Source: JARRNJ01 sp037385045 (GTDB lineage Bacteria > Pseudomonadota > Gammaproteobacteria > JASBUN01). From it: a stretch of DNA of 64,000 bases. Both the position numbers and the translations under genes were made by a program. The notes beneath the pieces are model-generated. The model was not told the DNA's origin, did no database searches, and saw only the letters and a list, made by a program, of their open reading frames with translations. How positions within the stretch are numbered: the first letter of the stretch is position 1; each line of letters begins with the position of its first letter. Below are positions 25,871-32,999 of the stretch, in pieces. The stretch covers positions 62,001 through 126,000 of the forward strand of contig JARRNJ010000007.1 in assembly GCA_037385045.1 (NCBI GenBank), read 5' to 3'.

Positions 25871-26107
25871 CTACCCTTGCTTCGACGCCCAAATGGCCAG
25901 TTTGTGCCGCATCGCCTTTTGCGAGACCTGGTCTTCCGGGATGGGCTGGATCACCTTGTCGTGGACCAGCAAACGGTAGATATACTCGATCTTCGCATCG
26001 GCGGAATCCGTGGCTTCGAATTCCACCACCCCGCGCTGTTCGCCGTACTTGACACCTTCGGCAATGGCCTTCTTGACCAGCTCCTTTTCGTTCTTGAGCT
26101 TCTTCAT
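25871..26107 (-). CDS. DUF5062-family small protein
   Basis: 78 residues, highly charged, with no signal or membrane segment. The sequence MKKLKNEKELVKKAIAEGVK, then EQRGVVEFEATDSADAKIEY and IYRLLVHDKVIQPIPEDQ, matches my memory of the DUF5062 family, which is conserved in gammaproteobacteria with unknown function. Codon use and charge pattern support a real gene. It lies 90 nt downstream of the aspartic-protease-like gene on the same strand. Confidence 0.75.
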   Translation of the reverse strand: MKKLKNEKELVKKAIAEGVKYGEQRGVVEFEATDSADAKIEYIYRLLVHDKVIQPIPEDQVSQKAMRHKLAIWASKQG

Positions 26108-26200
26108 CCACGCACCCTCACACCGCTTCGTTGTAAACAGTCATGTCGACTCTCGGCATCCGGTCGTATTGCAAACCATATCGCCTGCGCACCGCGTGGC

Positions 26201-26725
26201 TCACTTCCCGGCGGGCGACGGGCACCGCGGCTTGGCGGTGAATGTGCGGCCGGGGTCGACGAGGAAGGTGCCGGCAAGGTAGCTGCGACCAATCAACAAC
26301 GGATAGTTGAAATCCGCGCGGCGAGCCAGGCTGACCTCGACATCGCGGTAGCGGGTGCCGACGCAAATTCCCAGGCGCACGACCGGCCGTCGGTTGAAGC
26401 TGCCGGCGTGCGTCTTGACGCGAATCATGCGGATCACCGGTCCCTGCAGATCCCACTCCCTGCCGTTGCGGTCGGCAACCGTAAACTCGGCCCACCGCCG
26501 CCCGTCCTTGGGGTAGACGCGCAGATTGGCGTAGCGCAGCGACGAGATGCGTGCGCCGGTGTCGATACGGGCGCGGAGGCGGATTGCGCCGGGATAAATG
26601 ACGGCATTCTCAACCCAACCGATGGACGGCATCGCGGCCGCGGCGCTGACAGAAGATCCCGCCAGCCACGCCAACGCGGCCAGCGGCAACAGCCGTCGCG
26701 CCAGACGCCGGAATCCAGGTTTCAT
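26201..26725 (-). CDS. Exported retropepsin-like putative protease (RimK-associated/DUF785 type)
   Basis: 174 residues. A basic start and hydrophobic segment (RRLLPLAALAWLAGSSVSAAA) form a signal peptide with cleavage near residue 30. The mature domain has the aspartic-protease-like active-site triad ARIDTGARISSL and the second flap/strand motif NYPLLIGRSYL. This is the pattern of the family annotated as ATP-dependent zinc protease or RimK-associated retropepsin-like enzymes (PF05618). Actual proteolysis in the family is poorly tested. Secretion suggests a periplasmic role. Neighbours are small genes without an evident link. Confidence 0.8.
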   Translation of the reverse strand: MKPGFRRLARRLLPLAALAWLAGSSVSAAAAMPSIGWVENAVIYPGAIRLRARIDTGARISSLRYANLRVYPKDGRRWAEFTVADRNGREWDLQGPVIRMIRVKTHAGSFNRRPVVRLGICVGTRYRDVEVSLARRADFNYPLLIGRSYLAGTFLVDPGRTFTAKPRCPSPAGK

Positions 26726-26796
26726 GGCCGGTCCGTTTCGCTACGACCGAAGCGCGGCCGCCCGGCCAGGCCCAGGTTGACGTCGGGGCATCGCCG

Positions 26797-27006
26797 TCAG
26801 TCGGTCCCGATCATCACGTTCGAGGCCTTGATCACCACGTAGGCATCCTTGCCGGCAGCGAGGCCCAGGCTTTCGCAGGATTTCTTCGTGATGATGGACG
26901 TCACTTCCACGCCGGGGGCGATCTCCACCAGCACTTCGGCGTTGACAGCGCCGATATCGATTTTCTTCACTTGTCCCTTTAGTACATTACGCGCGCTTAA
27001 CTTCAT
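26797..27006 (-). CDS. Molbindin-type (Mop/TOBE) molybdate-binding protein
   Basis: 69 residues, one Mop domain (MKLSARNVLKGQVKKIDIG, VEVTSIITKKSCESLGLAAG, YVVIKASNVMIG). Such single-domain molbindins oligomerise and store or buffer molybdate (or tungstate) in the cytoplasm. The length and SARN...KG start match the family exactly. No molybdate transporter or molybdoenzyme gene is adjacent. The upstream 400 nt is shared with the divergent DUF1127-like gene. Confidence 0.92.
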   Translation of the reverse strand: MKLSARNVLKGQVKKIDIGAVNAEVLVEIAPGVEVTSIITKKSCESLGLAAGKDAYVVIKASNVMIGTD

Positions 27007-27405
27007 GCTTTTCTCCTCGTTCGGATCGTTCCGATCGAAAACGCTTCGCTGACGCTTGCCGGGCCGCGTGCGGAGCGGCCGCCATTCGGCACAGGATGCC
27101 TGACTGTCGCCCGCTGCAAGAATAGCCGATCGCCGGTCGCCCGCACGGGCGTCGCCCGGACAAGTTTCCGCCCATGGTGTTCACTTCAGCGCGGGGCCCC
27201 GAGTTCATCCGCCCGACCCAGCCTGGCGGAGCCACCGCTCGGTTGAGTCCGTTCCCCGAAGACGAACCCCGCCAACGGCCGCGGGAATTGTGACTGCCAG
27301 GCACAAGTGATGTGACGGTTATACGGATTATTTCTTCCAATTTAGGGAGTTAGACTTGTATCCAGTTATGGTCAACATATTCGAATATTCGAAAAGGAGA
27401 CTGCG
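27007..27405. other. Divergent intergenic region with a 14-bp palindrome
   Basis: About 400 nt between the Mop gene (minus) and the DUF1127-like gene (plus). The right half is AT-rich and should carry the DUF1127 promoter. The only clear structure is the palindrome at 27380-27393. Confidence 0.5.
27380..27393. promoter_or_regulatory. Perfect 14-bp palindrome, candidate operator
   Basis: TTCGAATATTCGAA is perfectly self-complementary and sits just before the AAAGGAG ribosome site of the DUF1127-like gene. A repressor bound here would block transcription start or elongation. The binding protein is unknown. Confidence 0.4.
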
Positions 27406-27669
27406 ATGACCGCCACAACCAAGAGTGCCAAATACTTCGATTCCGGTCCCCGGCCGGCCGCCGGCGGATTCGACCCGATTCGGTCGGTGGGCAGGGTTCT
27501 GCGCACGGCGCTGAGCTTTCTTGACTCCATGCACGCCGCCCAGGCCGTGGCGTGGCGTGCCGAGTCCTATTATGCCATGAGCGACGAGCAACTGGCCCGC
27601 ATCGGCCTCACCCGGGACCAAGTGCCCGCGGAACTGCTGCGGGAACTGGACCGCGCCCGGCTGCATTGA
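27406..27669 (+). CDS. DUF1127-like small protein
   Basis: 87 residues behind AAAGGAG. The C-terminal segment YYAMSDEQLARIGLTRDQVP matches the DUF1127/YjiS pattern (sD..L.diGl.R..i). An Arg/Ala helix (HAAQAVAWRAESYYAM) precedes it. Family members are small regulators; in Agrobacterium some act on phosphate signalling and RNA turnover, which is family knowledge. Here the next gene is a PstS-like phosphate-binding protein about 570 nt downstream, so a phosphate link is conceivable but unproven. Confidence 0.75.
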   Translation: MTATTKSAKYFDSGPRPAAGGFDPIRSVGRVLRTALSFLDSMHAAQAVAWRAESYYAMSDEQLARIGLTRDQVPAELLRELDRARLH

Positions 27670-27935
27670 GCCGAAGGTCATTTGGCGTCCGGTGCCGTCC
27701 GGTACCGGGCGCCGGTTCCTGTCCGCCTCCGGTGAACCCCGTTGGTCCGTTTCGTCGCGGGCCGTTGGTTCACGACCACCCTGCCCTGAATCGCCTTGGC
27801 CGGCAAATGACGCATCCGTCCGCCCGTGCCGTCGACGGCGCCATGACCATCAGCCTGCCGGTGTCAGGAACAGCTTGATTTGAACGTCGTGCGTCGGCGG
27901 AACACCCCTACAATTATTCTTATATTTCGCAGATT

Positions 27936-27960
27936 TATACCATACTTCTAATGTGGTATA
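27936..27960. promoter_or_regulatory. AT-rich inverted repeat
   Basis: TATACCATA (27936-27944) faces TGTGGTATA (27952-27960), eight of nine positions complementary. It lies in the AT-rich patch about 280 nt before the pstS-like ATG. It could be an operator or overlap a promoter. Confidence 0.3.
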
Positions 27961-28089
27961 GGCAATTTTCCAATCCCGAGCCCGACCCCGCACCGGGTCG
28001 CACCTGCCACCGATTTCGTCAGCACCTCAGCTTCTTAGCCCGCAGAGTTCAAGTCCGGCCGCGCCTTTGGTCACAAAAAGTTCGCGTTC

Positions 28090-28107
28090 CTGTCAACGCC
28101 CTGCAAC
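28090..28107 (+). promoter_or_regulatory. Candidate Pho box
   Basis: CTGTCAACGCCCTGCAAC has two CTGNNA-type half-sites with an 11-nt period, as in PhoB boxes (CTGTCAT-N4-CTGTCAT). It lies about 135 nt before the pstS-like start. The second half-site deviates from consensus, so support is moderate. Confidence 0.4.
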
Positions 28108-28241
28108 AAAGTTCGTGAATCCTGCGCTCCGACCCACTCGAGCGCTACCGCATCACGGACCCGCGCTCCAGCCAATTCCCGCGGCACGGAAGTGGTTGTG
28201 CCCTTCACATCCAACCCACGCAATGAACGAAGGAGCGAACA

Positions 28242-29273
28242 ATGCCAAAGAAGAAGATCGGGCTTTCCTACCTACTGGGCGCCGGCCTGTTGGCGGCGAC
28301 GGCGGTCGGCAGCAGCAGTGCCCTGGCCTACACCCTGCAGGGCGCCGGCGGCACCGCCATCTACCCGGTGCTGTCCGACTGGGCGACCGTCTACCATAAA
28401 CACACCGGCACGGCGGTGAACTACCAGGCCATCGGTTCCGGCGGCGGCATTCACCAGATCAAGGCCAAGACCGTCACCTTCGCCAACAGCGACATGCCGC
28501 TGACCCCGGCCCAGCTGCAAAAGGCGGGCCTGGTGCAATTCCCGGCGGTGATCATCGGCATCACCCCGGTGGTCAATCTGCCGCACGTCAAACCCGGCCA
28601 GATGGTCTTCAACGGCAAGACGCTGTCCGACATTTACATGGGCAAGATCACTTGGTGGGACGATCCCGCGATCAAGGCGCTCAACCCGAACGTGCCGCTG
28701 CCCCACATGAAGATCACCGTGGTGCATCGCGCTGACGGCTCGGGCACGACCTTCAACTTCACCAATTACCTGTCCAAGGTCAGCCCGCAATGGAAGAGCC
28801 AGATCGGCGCCAACACCGCGGTCCAGTGGCCGGTCGGCGTCGGCGGCAAGGGCAATGCCGGCGTCGCCAACTACGTGCGTCGCATCAAGGGAGCCATCGG
28901 CTACGTGGAATATGCCTACACCATGAAGACGCACATGATCTACACCCGCATGAAGAACGAAAACGGGGACGTCGTATCGCCCAACATGGGCAGCTTCCAG
29001 GCCGCCGCCGCCAACGCGGACTTCACCAAGACCAAGGACTTTTACCTGATCCTGACCGATCAGCCCGGCGCCAAGAGCTGGCCGATCACCGCCGCCACCT
29101 ATATCCTGATGCGCAAGGATACGCCGCGCGGTGACAACGCGAAGGTGCTGCACTTCGCCAAGTGGTTCCTGAACCACGGTCAGCGTTACGCCAAGCGGCT
29201 GGACTACGTTCCTTTGCCCCACCGCACCATCACCTTGATCCAGCATTATTGGAAACAGGAACTGGGGATCTGA
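28242..29273 (+). CDS. pstS: PstS-type phosphate ABC transporter substrate-binding protein
   Basis: 343 residues, with AAGGAGCGAACA before the ATG. A Sec signal peptide (LLGAGLLAATAVGSSSALA) ends near residue 29. The mature start YTLQGAGGTAIYPVLSDW matches the PstS pattern GAGAT(F)P. Phosphate ligands are visible: SGGGIHQI, ANSDMPLT (FGASD-like), HRADGSGTTFNFTNYL and the GNAGVANYV segment (GNEGVA-like). The binding protein delivers phosphate to PstCA. No pstC, pstA, pstB or phoU is nearby, so it is an orphan that must work with a transporter elsewhere or act as a periplasmic scavenger. A strong terminator follows. Confidence 0.92.
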   Translation: MPKKKIGLSYLLGAGLLAATAVGSSSALAYTLQGAGGTAIYPVLSDWATVYHKHTGTAVNYQAIGSGGGIHQIKAKTVTFANSDMPLTPAQLQKAGLVQFPAVIIGITPVVNLPHVKPGQMVFNGKTLSDIYMGKITWWDDPAIKALNPNVPLPHMKITVVHRADGSGTTFNFTNYLSKVSPQWKSQIGANTAVQWPVGVGGKGNAGVANYVRRIKGAIGYVEYAYTMKTHMIYTRMKNENGDVVSPNMGSFQAAAANADFTKTKDFYLILTDQPGAKSWPITAATYILMRKDTPRGDNAKVLHFAKWFLNHGQRYAKRLDYVPLPHRTITLIQHYWKQELGI

Positions 29274-29306
29274 AGCGAAATCCGGTCGCAGTGGCCGGCA
29301 ATGGGG

Positions 29307-29343
29307 CGGCGCCCGGTGATTGAATCATCGGGCGCCGTTTTTC
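29307..29343 (+). terminator. Rho-independent terminator of pstS
   Basis: A 14-bp stem CGGCGCCCGGTGAT / ATCATCGGGCGCCG with one G-U pair and a three-base loop TGA, followed by a run of T. It ends transcription of the pstS-like gene. Confidence 0.9.
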
Positions 29344-29454
29344 ATGCGCGTGGATTTAGTTAATAAAACAAAGTAAGTTGGTATTATAAGAGGATGTAAT
29401 ATAGTAAAAAATGTCCGCCGTCAGCGGCTGCCCACCTACCCCCAGATGAAGCGA

Positions 29455-29793
29455 TTAGCCCGTGTTTTCACCGTCACCGCACTCGCACAGCACCGACGTG
29501 CGGATTAGGTGCCCTGCCGGTACCAAGCCGTCCAGGGCCGCGACCGCCGCGTCGACGATATGCGGCTCGTCGAAAAATTCGATCACCAACGGCAAATGGA
29601 CATTCAACCGCAACAGGTCCGCCGAGTGGATCTCGCCGTGGCGGCCGAAACCGGCAATGCCGCGGAACACGGTCACGCCGTGGACCCGATGTTCATCGTG
29701 CAGAATGGACATGATTTCCTTGAGCAAACCATTATGCAGGCCGGGGTCGGCTTCGCGCAGGTAGATGCGAACCATGGTCATTTCTTTTTGCAT
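29455..29793 (-). CDS. DUF190-family protein
   Basis: 112 residues, soluble, with the PII-like ferredoxin fold pattern of DUF190: MVRIYLREADP, LLKEIMSILHDEHRVHGVTV, FRGIAGFGRHGEIHS and LPLVIEFFDEP. It is the last gene of the minus-strand run, 19 nt after crcB. DUF190 genes frequently sit next to crcB, and the protein resembles PII-type regulators, so it may sense or modulate fluoride export. This is inference from neighbourhood. The ATG at 29793 has GAGAGG just upstream; M5 at 29781 is an alternative start. Confidence 0.88.
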   Translation of the reverse strand: MQKEMTMVRIYLREADPGLHNGLLKEIMSILHDEHRVHGVTVFRGIAGFGRHGEIHSADLLRLNVHLPLVIEFFDEPHIVDAAVAALDGLVPAGHLIRTSVLCECGDGENTG

Positions 29794-29812
29794 ACCTCTC
29801 CCCCCTGTATGA

Positions 29813-30190
29813 TCAAAGCCGCCGTGAAAGCAGGCCTCCGGCGACCGCCGCGGTCAGTCCGAGGACGATGGAAAGAACCAGATACAAAAACGCTCCGCCC
29901 GGTCGCCCGTCCTCCACCAGCAGCACGCTCTCGACCATGAAGGTTGAGAACGTGGTGAAACCGCCCAGTCCACCGGTGAGGATAGCGGCGCGCAGCGCCG
30001 GCGCCATCGTCAACCGCTCCAGTGTCTCGAAAAACAGAAAACCGAGGATGAAACTGCCCAGCACGTTGATCACCAGCGTAGCCGTTGGAAAATTTCGTCC
30101 CCAGACCAGCTGGATCAGCTGCGTCAGCCCATAACGGGCGGTGCAGCCAAAGGCCCCACCCACCGCAACCGCTATATAGTTCAGCCACAC
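29813..30190 (-). CDS. crcB: Fluoride channel CrcB/Fluc
   Basis: 125 residues with four membrane helices. The signature GGLGGFTTFSTF in helix 3 and the N-terminal GGAFGCTARYGLTQL are present, with the conserved Asn in FPTATLVINVLGSF. Fluc proteins form dual-topology dimers that let F- leave the cell. The start is GTG at 30190, preceded by AAGGAG nine bases upstream. It follows the last Hyf-like gene by 38 nt on the same strand and precedes DUF190. No crcB fluoride riboswitch is visible upstream, so expression may depend on the hyf-like operon. Confidence 0.93.
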   Translation of the reverse strand: MWLNYIAVAVGGAFGCTARYGLTQLIQLVWGRNFPTATLVINVLGSFILGFLFFETLERLTMAPALRAAILTGGLGGFTTFSTFMVESVLLVEDGRPGGAFLYLVLSIVLGLTAAVAGGLLSRRL

Positions 30191-30228
30191 GATGACATTC
30201 TCCTTTCACTTTCAGCAGCAAATCGGGC

Positions 30229-32202
30229 TCAGAGCAGCGGAACCACCAGAATCAACACCAACATGACGCCGATGATGGCCAGATAAAGATTCAGGCTCCC
30301 CGACTGCAGTGCCTGCAGCCGGGCGGCTGCGCGATAGGTCAGGCGTACCGCGGGAGCGAATAACGACGCGCCGAACAACGGCGCCACCCGGTGGTCGAAG
30401 CTCAGGCGGTGCACGAAGTAGCGCAAGCCGGTATGTTCGTGTCGCATATCCTCGGCGGGCCGGTACACCATGCTGTAGAAAGTCCTCAGCGCGTTGGAGA
30501 ACGCCAACGGCGTGATCGCCACCTCATCCGATGTGCGGGGCAAACCGCCATACCAGGTGGGCGTGCGCCGGCGCCGTGAGCGTGCGGCCCACCACAGGCC
30601 CAGCGGTATCAACGCCAGCAGCGGCCCGGCGATCAGCAGTTTGGTCGGAGAGATGAAGGCAAAGTGGCTGGTGAGCGGCACCAATAACCATCCCGAGCGC
30701 AGTGCGGCGCTGCTGGCGCCCGGTAGTACTGCGGTCACCGCCGGTTGCAACGCCGCCAACCACCACGGCATGCCGATCCCGGTGGCCAGGACCAACAGTC
30801 CCAACAAGCCTGCGGTCCAAGCGTAGCGCGCGGAAATGCCGGCGCCGGTGGCGTCGCCGTCCCCCAGCAGCCCCACGCCAAATAACTTCACGAAGGTGGC
30901 GAACGCCACGGCCGCTGTCAGCGCCAGGCCGGCGCCGGCCATGGACAATGCCAGCGGGCCGCCGAGTCCCGGCAGGTGGAAGCCCTGGAATACTGTTTGA
31001 AACACAAACCACTCGCTGACGAACCCCGCTTGGGGCGGCATCGCCGCCAGGCTCATTGCCGCAAACAGCGCCCCCACCGCCAGCGGCCACGGGCTGCGTC
31101 GCAGCAGCCCGCAGGGAGTCATGCGGTAGCTGGCGCTGGCCTCATGCACGCCGTCTGCGGTCAGGAACAGGGCGCCCTTGGCCAGCGAATGCCCGGCGAG
31201 GTGCAGCAGCGCGACCAGCCAGCCGAGCCCTGCCAGGGCCTGGAGTCCGGCATGACGGAACAATAGCGCCGCCGCCAGCGCCGCGGTCGCGATGCCGGCG
31301 TTTTCCGCCGTCGACAGGCTCAGCAGACGACGCCAGTCTTCCTCCTGAAATGCGTAAAGAATGGCCAGCGCCGCCGTGAGCACCGCCAACGCGAGCAGCG
31401 TGAAGCCGAGCGCGATGCCGTCCGTTGCCCGGCCGGGAAGCCAGATGACCAGCGCACGGCTCAACGCAAAGTACGCGGCGTTCAATACCACGCCGGACAG
31501 TAACACTCCGGTGGCACCGCTCGCCCGCCCATAGACGCCGGGGAACCACTCGTAGAACGGCATCAACCCCAGTTTGGCGCCGAAGCCGATGATGAACAGC
31601 AGACCAACGGCATAACGCGCCGCCGGCGGCAAGGCGGCGCCGGCGGCAGCCATGTGCGTAAAATCAAGGTCGCCCGCCGTGGTGCCCAACCAGAGCAACC
31701 CGGCGAGCACGCACACCGCGCCCAGTTCCAGCAGGATCAACATGAACAGCACCGCCCCGTCGCGTCTCCCGGCCGGCCGTTCGCCCAATACCATCACCGC
31801 GCCGCCCAGGCTCATCACCTCCCAGGCGATGAGGAAGGCCGCACCTTCGGTGAGCCCGAACACGCCCAGGGCGCCGAGCAGCGTCGCTGCGGCGCCGAAC
31901 ACCCACAGGCGCCCCCGGGCAAGCGCCGAACCCAACCCTGCGGCCAGGACCGCTGGCGCGAGACCGAACGCCAGCAGCCAACAGGCCTGCGGTGCGAGAC
32001 GGAAACGGACCGGTGCGGTAAAGACGACGCCCAGTCGGATGGACGGTGTACCGTCTGGCAGCCCCAGCAGCGCACCGGCGAGCATTGCCAACGCGCCCGC
32101 GGATACCAAGACGCGGCCCAGTCCCTGCGCCCGACCGGTCAAGGCCAACACCGCGGCGGCACTCCAGATCAGGGCCGCCCATGCGATCAGATCAACGCTC
32201 AA
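30229..32202 (-). CDS. hyfB: HyfB/NuoL-like proton-pumping antiporter subunit
   Basis: 657 residues, about 16 membrane helices. Conserved pump residues are visible: the helix-5 glutamate in AFLIAWEVMSLGGAVMVLGE and the lysine in GFGAKLGLMPFYEWFPGVYG, plus the C-terminal extension ending LYLAIIGVMLVLILVVPLL. The start is TTG at 32202, supported by a near-perfect AAGGAGG five bases upstream and an 11-nt overlap with the preceding gene. HyfB-type proteins provide a proton or Na+ pathway in group-4 hydrogenase and related complexes. It is the last Hyf-like gene before crcB. Confidence 0.88.
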   Translation of the reverse strand: MSVDLIAWAALIWSAAAVLALTGRAQGLGRVLVSAGALAMLAGALLGLPDGTPSIRLGVVFTAPVRFRLAPQACWLLAFGLAPAVLAAGLGSALARGRLWVFGAAATLLGALGVFGLTEGAAFLIAWEVMSLGGAVMVLGERPAGRRDGAVLFMLILLELGAVCVLAGLLWLGTTAGDLDFTHMAAAGAALPPAARYAVGLLFIIGFGAKLGLMPFYEWFPGVYGRASGATGVLLSGVVLNAAYFALSRALVIWLPGRATDGIALGFTLLALAVLTAALAILYAFQEEDWRRLLSLSTAENAGIATAALAAALLFRHAGLQALAGLGWLVALLHLAGHSLAKGALFLTADGVHEASASYRMTPCGLLRRSPWPLAVGALFAAMSLAAMPPQAGFVSEWFVFQTVFQGFHLPGLGGPLALSMAGAGLALTAAVAFATFVKLFGVGLLGDGDATGAGISARYAWTAGLLGLLVLATGIGMPWWLAALQPAVTAVLPGASSAALRSGWLLVPLTSHFAFISPTKLLIAGPLLALIPLGLWWAARSRRRRTPTWYGGLPRTSDEVAITPLAFSNALRTFYSMVYRPAEDMRHEHTGLRYFVHRLSFDHRVAPLFGASLFAPAVRLTYRAAARLQALQSGSLNLYLAIIGVMLVLILVVPLL

Positions 32203-32989
32203 TCCGGCCTCCTTTTACCGCCTGCGGCATTCGCTCCAGCAGAATCAACAGCCCCTCGATGATCGCCGCCGGATTGGGCGGGCAACCGGGCAGGTACAGG
32301 TCAACCGGCAGCAACTCATCGAGCCCGTGGCCGCAACTGTATCCGCCGCCGGCGATCCCGCCGGACACCGCGCAGGTGCCGTTCGCCATGACCAAGCGCG
32401 GCTCGGGCATGGCCTCGTAAGTGGCGAGCAACGGTTCGCGCATCGGCGCCGTCACCGGGCCGGTAACCAACAGCAGGTCGGCGAACCGCGGCGAAGGCGT
32501 GAAGAAGATTCCCAACCGATGCAGGTTGTAGAAGGGATTGTTCAACGCCTGCAGCTCCGACTCGCAACCGTTGCAGGAACCCGCGTCCACGTGACGGATG
32601 TGCAGGCTCTTCCGCAACGCGCCGAGCCGTTGTTTGAGCTGCCGACCGGCGGACGAATCGACCGCCTGGTTCCAGTGCAGGTCGTCGCGGCAACGCACGG
32701 CGAACGCCCAGTCCGCGGAAGGCGTCAGAGCACCGGTCGGACAGACTTCCGTACAGAGCTGGCACACCACGCAGCGGCCGTAATCGATCGTGATCCGCGC
32801 TTCGGTGTTCGCCGCCGCAAGCGCGCCGCTCGGGCACGCCTCCAGACATTCGCTGCAGCCGTTCCGGCACTGGCCGGGATCGAACCGCGGCATGCCGAGG
32901 ACACCCGCTTGTCCGTTGTCGCCGCCCCGACGGGGCCACCCGGTGGTGGCCGGGCGGTGGCTTAGTCCGAACCAGGTCCATACCGCCAT
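32192..32989 (-). CDS. Fused 2x[4Fe-4S] ferredoxin and HyfI/NuoB-like small subunit
   Basis: 265 residues from the ATG at 32989, chosen for the GAGGAGG six bases upstream. Residues about 35-95 carry two ferredoxin clusters (CRNGCSECLEACPSGAL and CVVCQLCTEVCPTGAL). After a linker comes the NuoB/HyfI domain with the N2-cluster ligands GSCNGCE, NGTCAVSGG and LPGCPPNP. In hydrogenase-4 the ferredoxin (HyfH) and small subunit (HyfI) are separate, so this is a fusion. It links electron entry to the large subunit, whose gene lies 10 nt upstream. All cluster cysteines appear intact. Confidence 0.88.
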   Translation of the reverse strand: MAVWTWFGLSHRPATTGWPRRGGDNGQAGVLGMPRFDPGQCRNGCSECLEACPSGALAAANTEARITIDYGRCVVCQLCTEVCPTGALTPSADWAFAVRCRDDLHWNQAVDSSAGRQLKQRLGALRKSLHIRHVDAGSCNGCESELQALNNPFYNLHRLGIFFTPSPRFADLLLVTGPVTAPMREPLLATYEAMPEPRLVMANGTCAVSGGIAGGGYSCGHGLDELLPVDLYLPGCPPNPAAIIEGLLILLERMPQAVKGGRIER

Positions 32990-32999
32990 AGGGGCCTCC

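Larger units (their letters stand above)
27670..28241. other. Long leader region upstream of pstS
   Basis: 570 nt without a gene. It includes an AT-rich dyad at 27936-27960 and a PhoB-box-like direct repeat at 28090-28107. Both are candidate regulatory sites for the pstS-like gene. Confidence 0.5.

Noticed and set aside
30191..30320. Fluoride riboswitch for crcB
   Set aside because: The space upstream of crcB is 38 nt and then coding, with no room or motif for the riboswitch.
31652..32965. 437-codon plus-strand ORF opposite hyfB and hyfI
   Set aside because: The hyf frames are coupled and carry membrane and cluster motifs; this frame is shadow.
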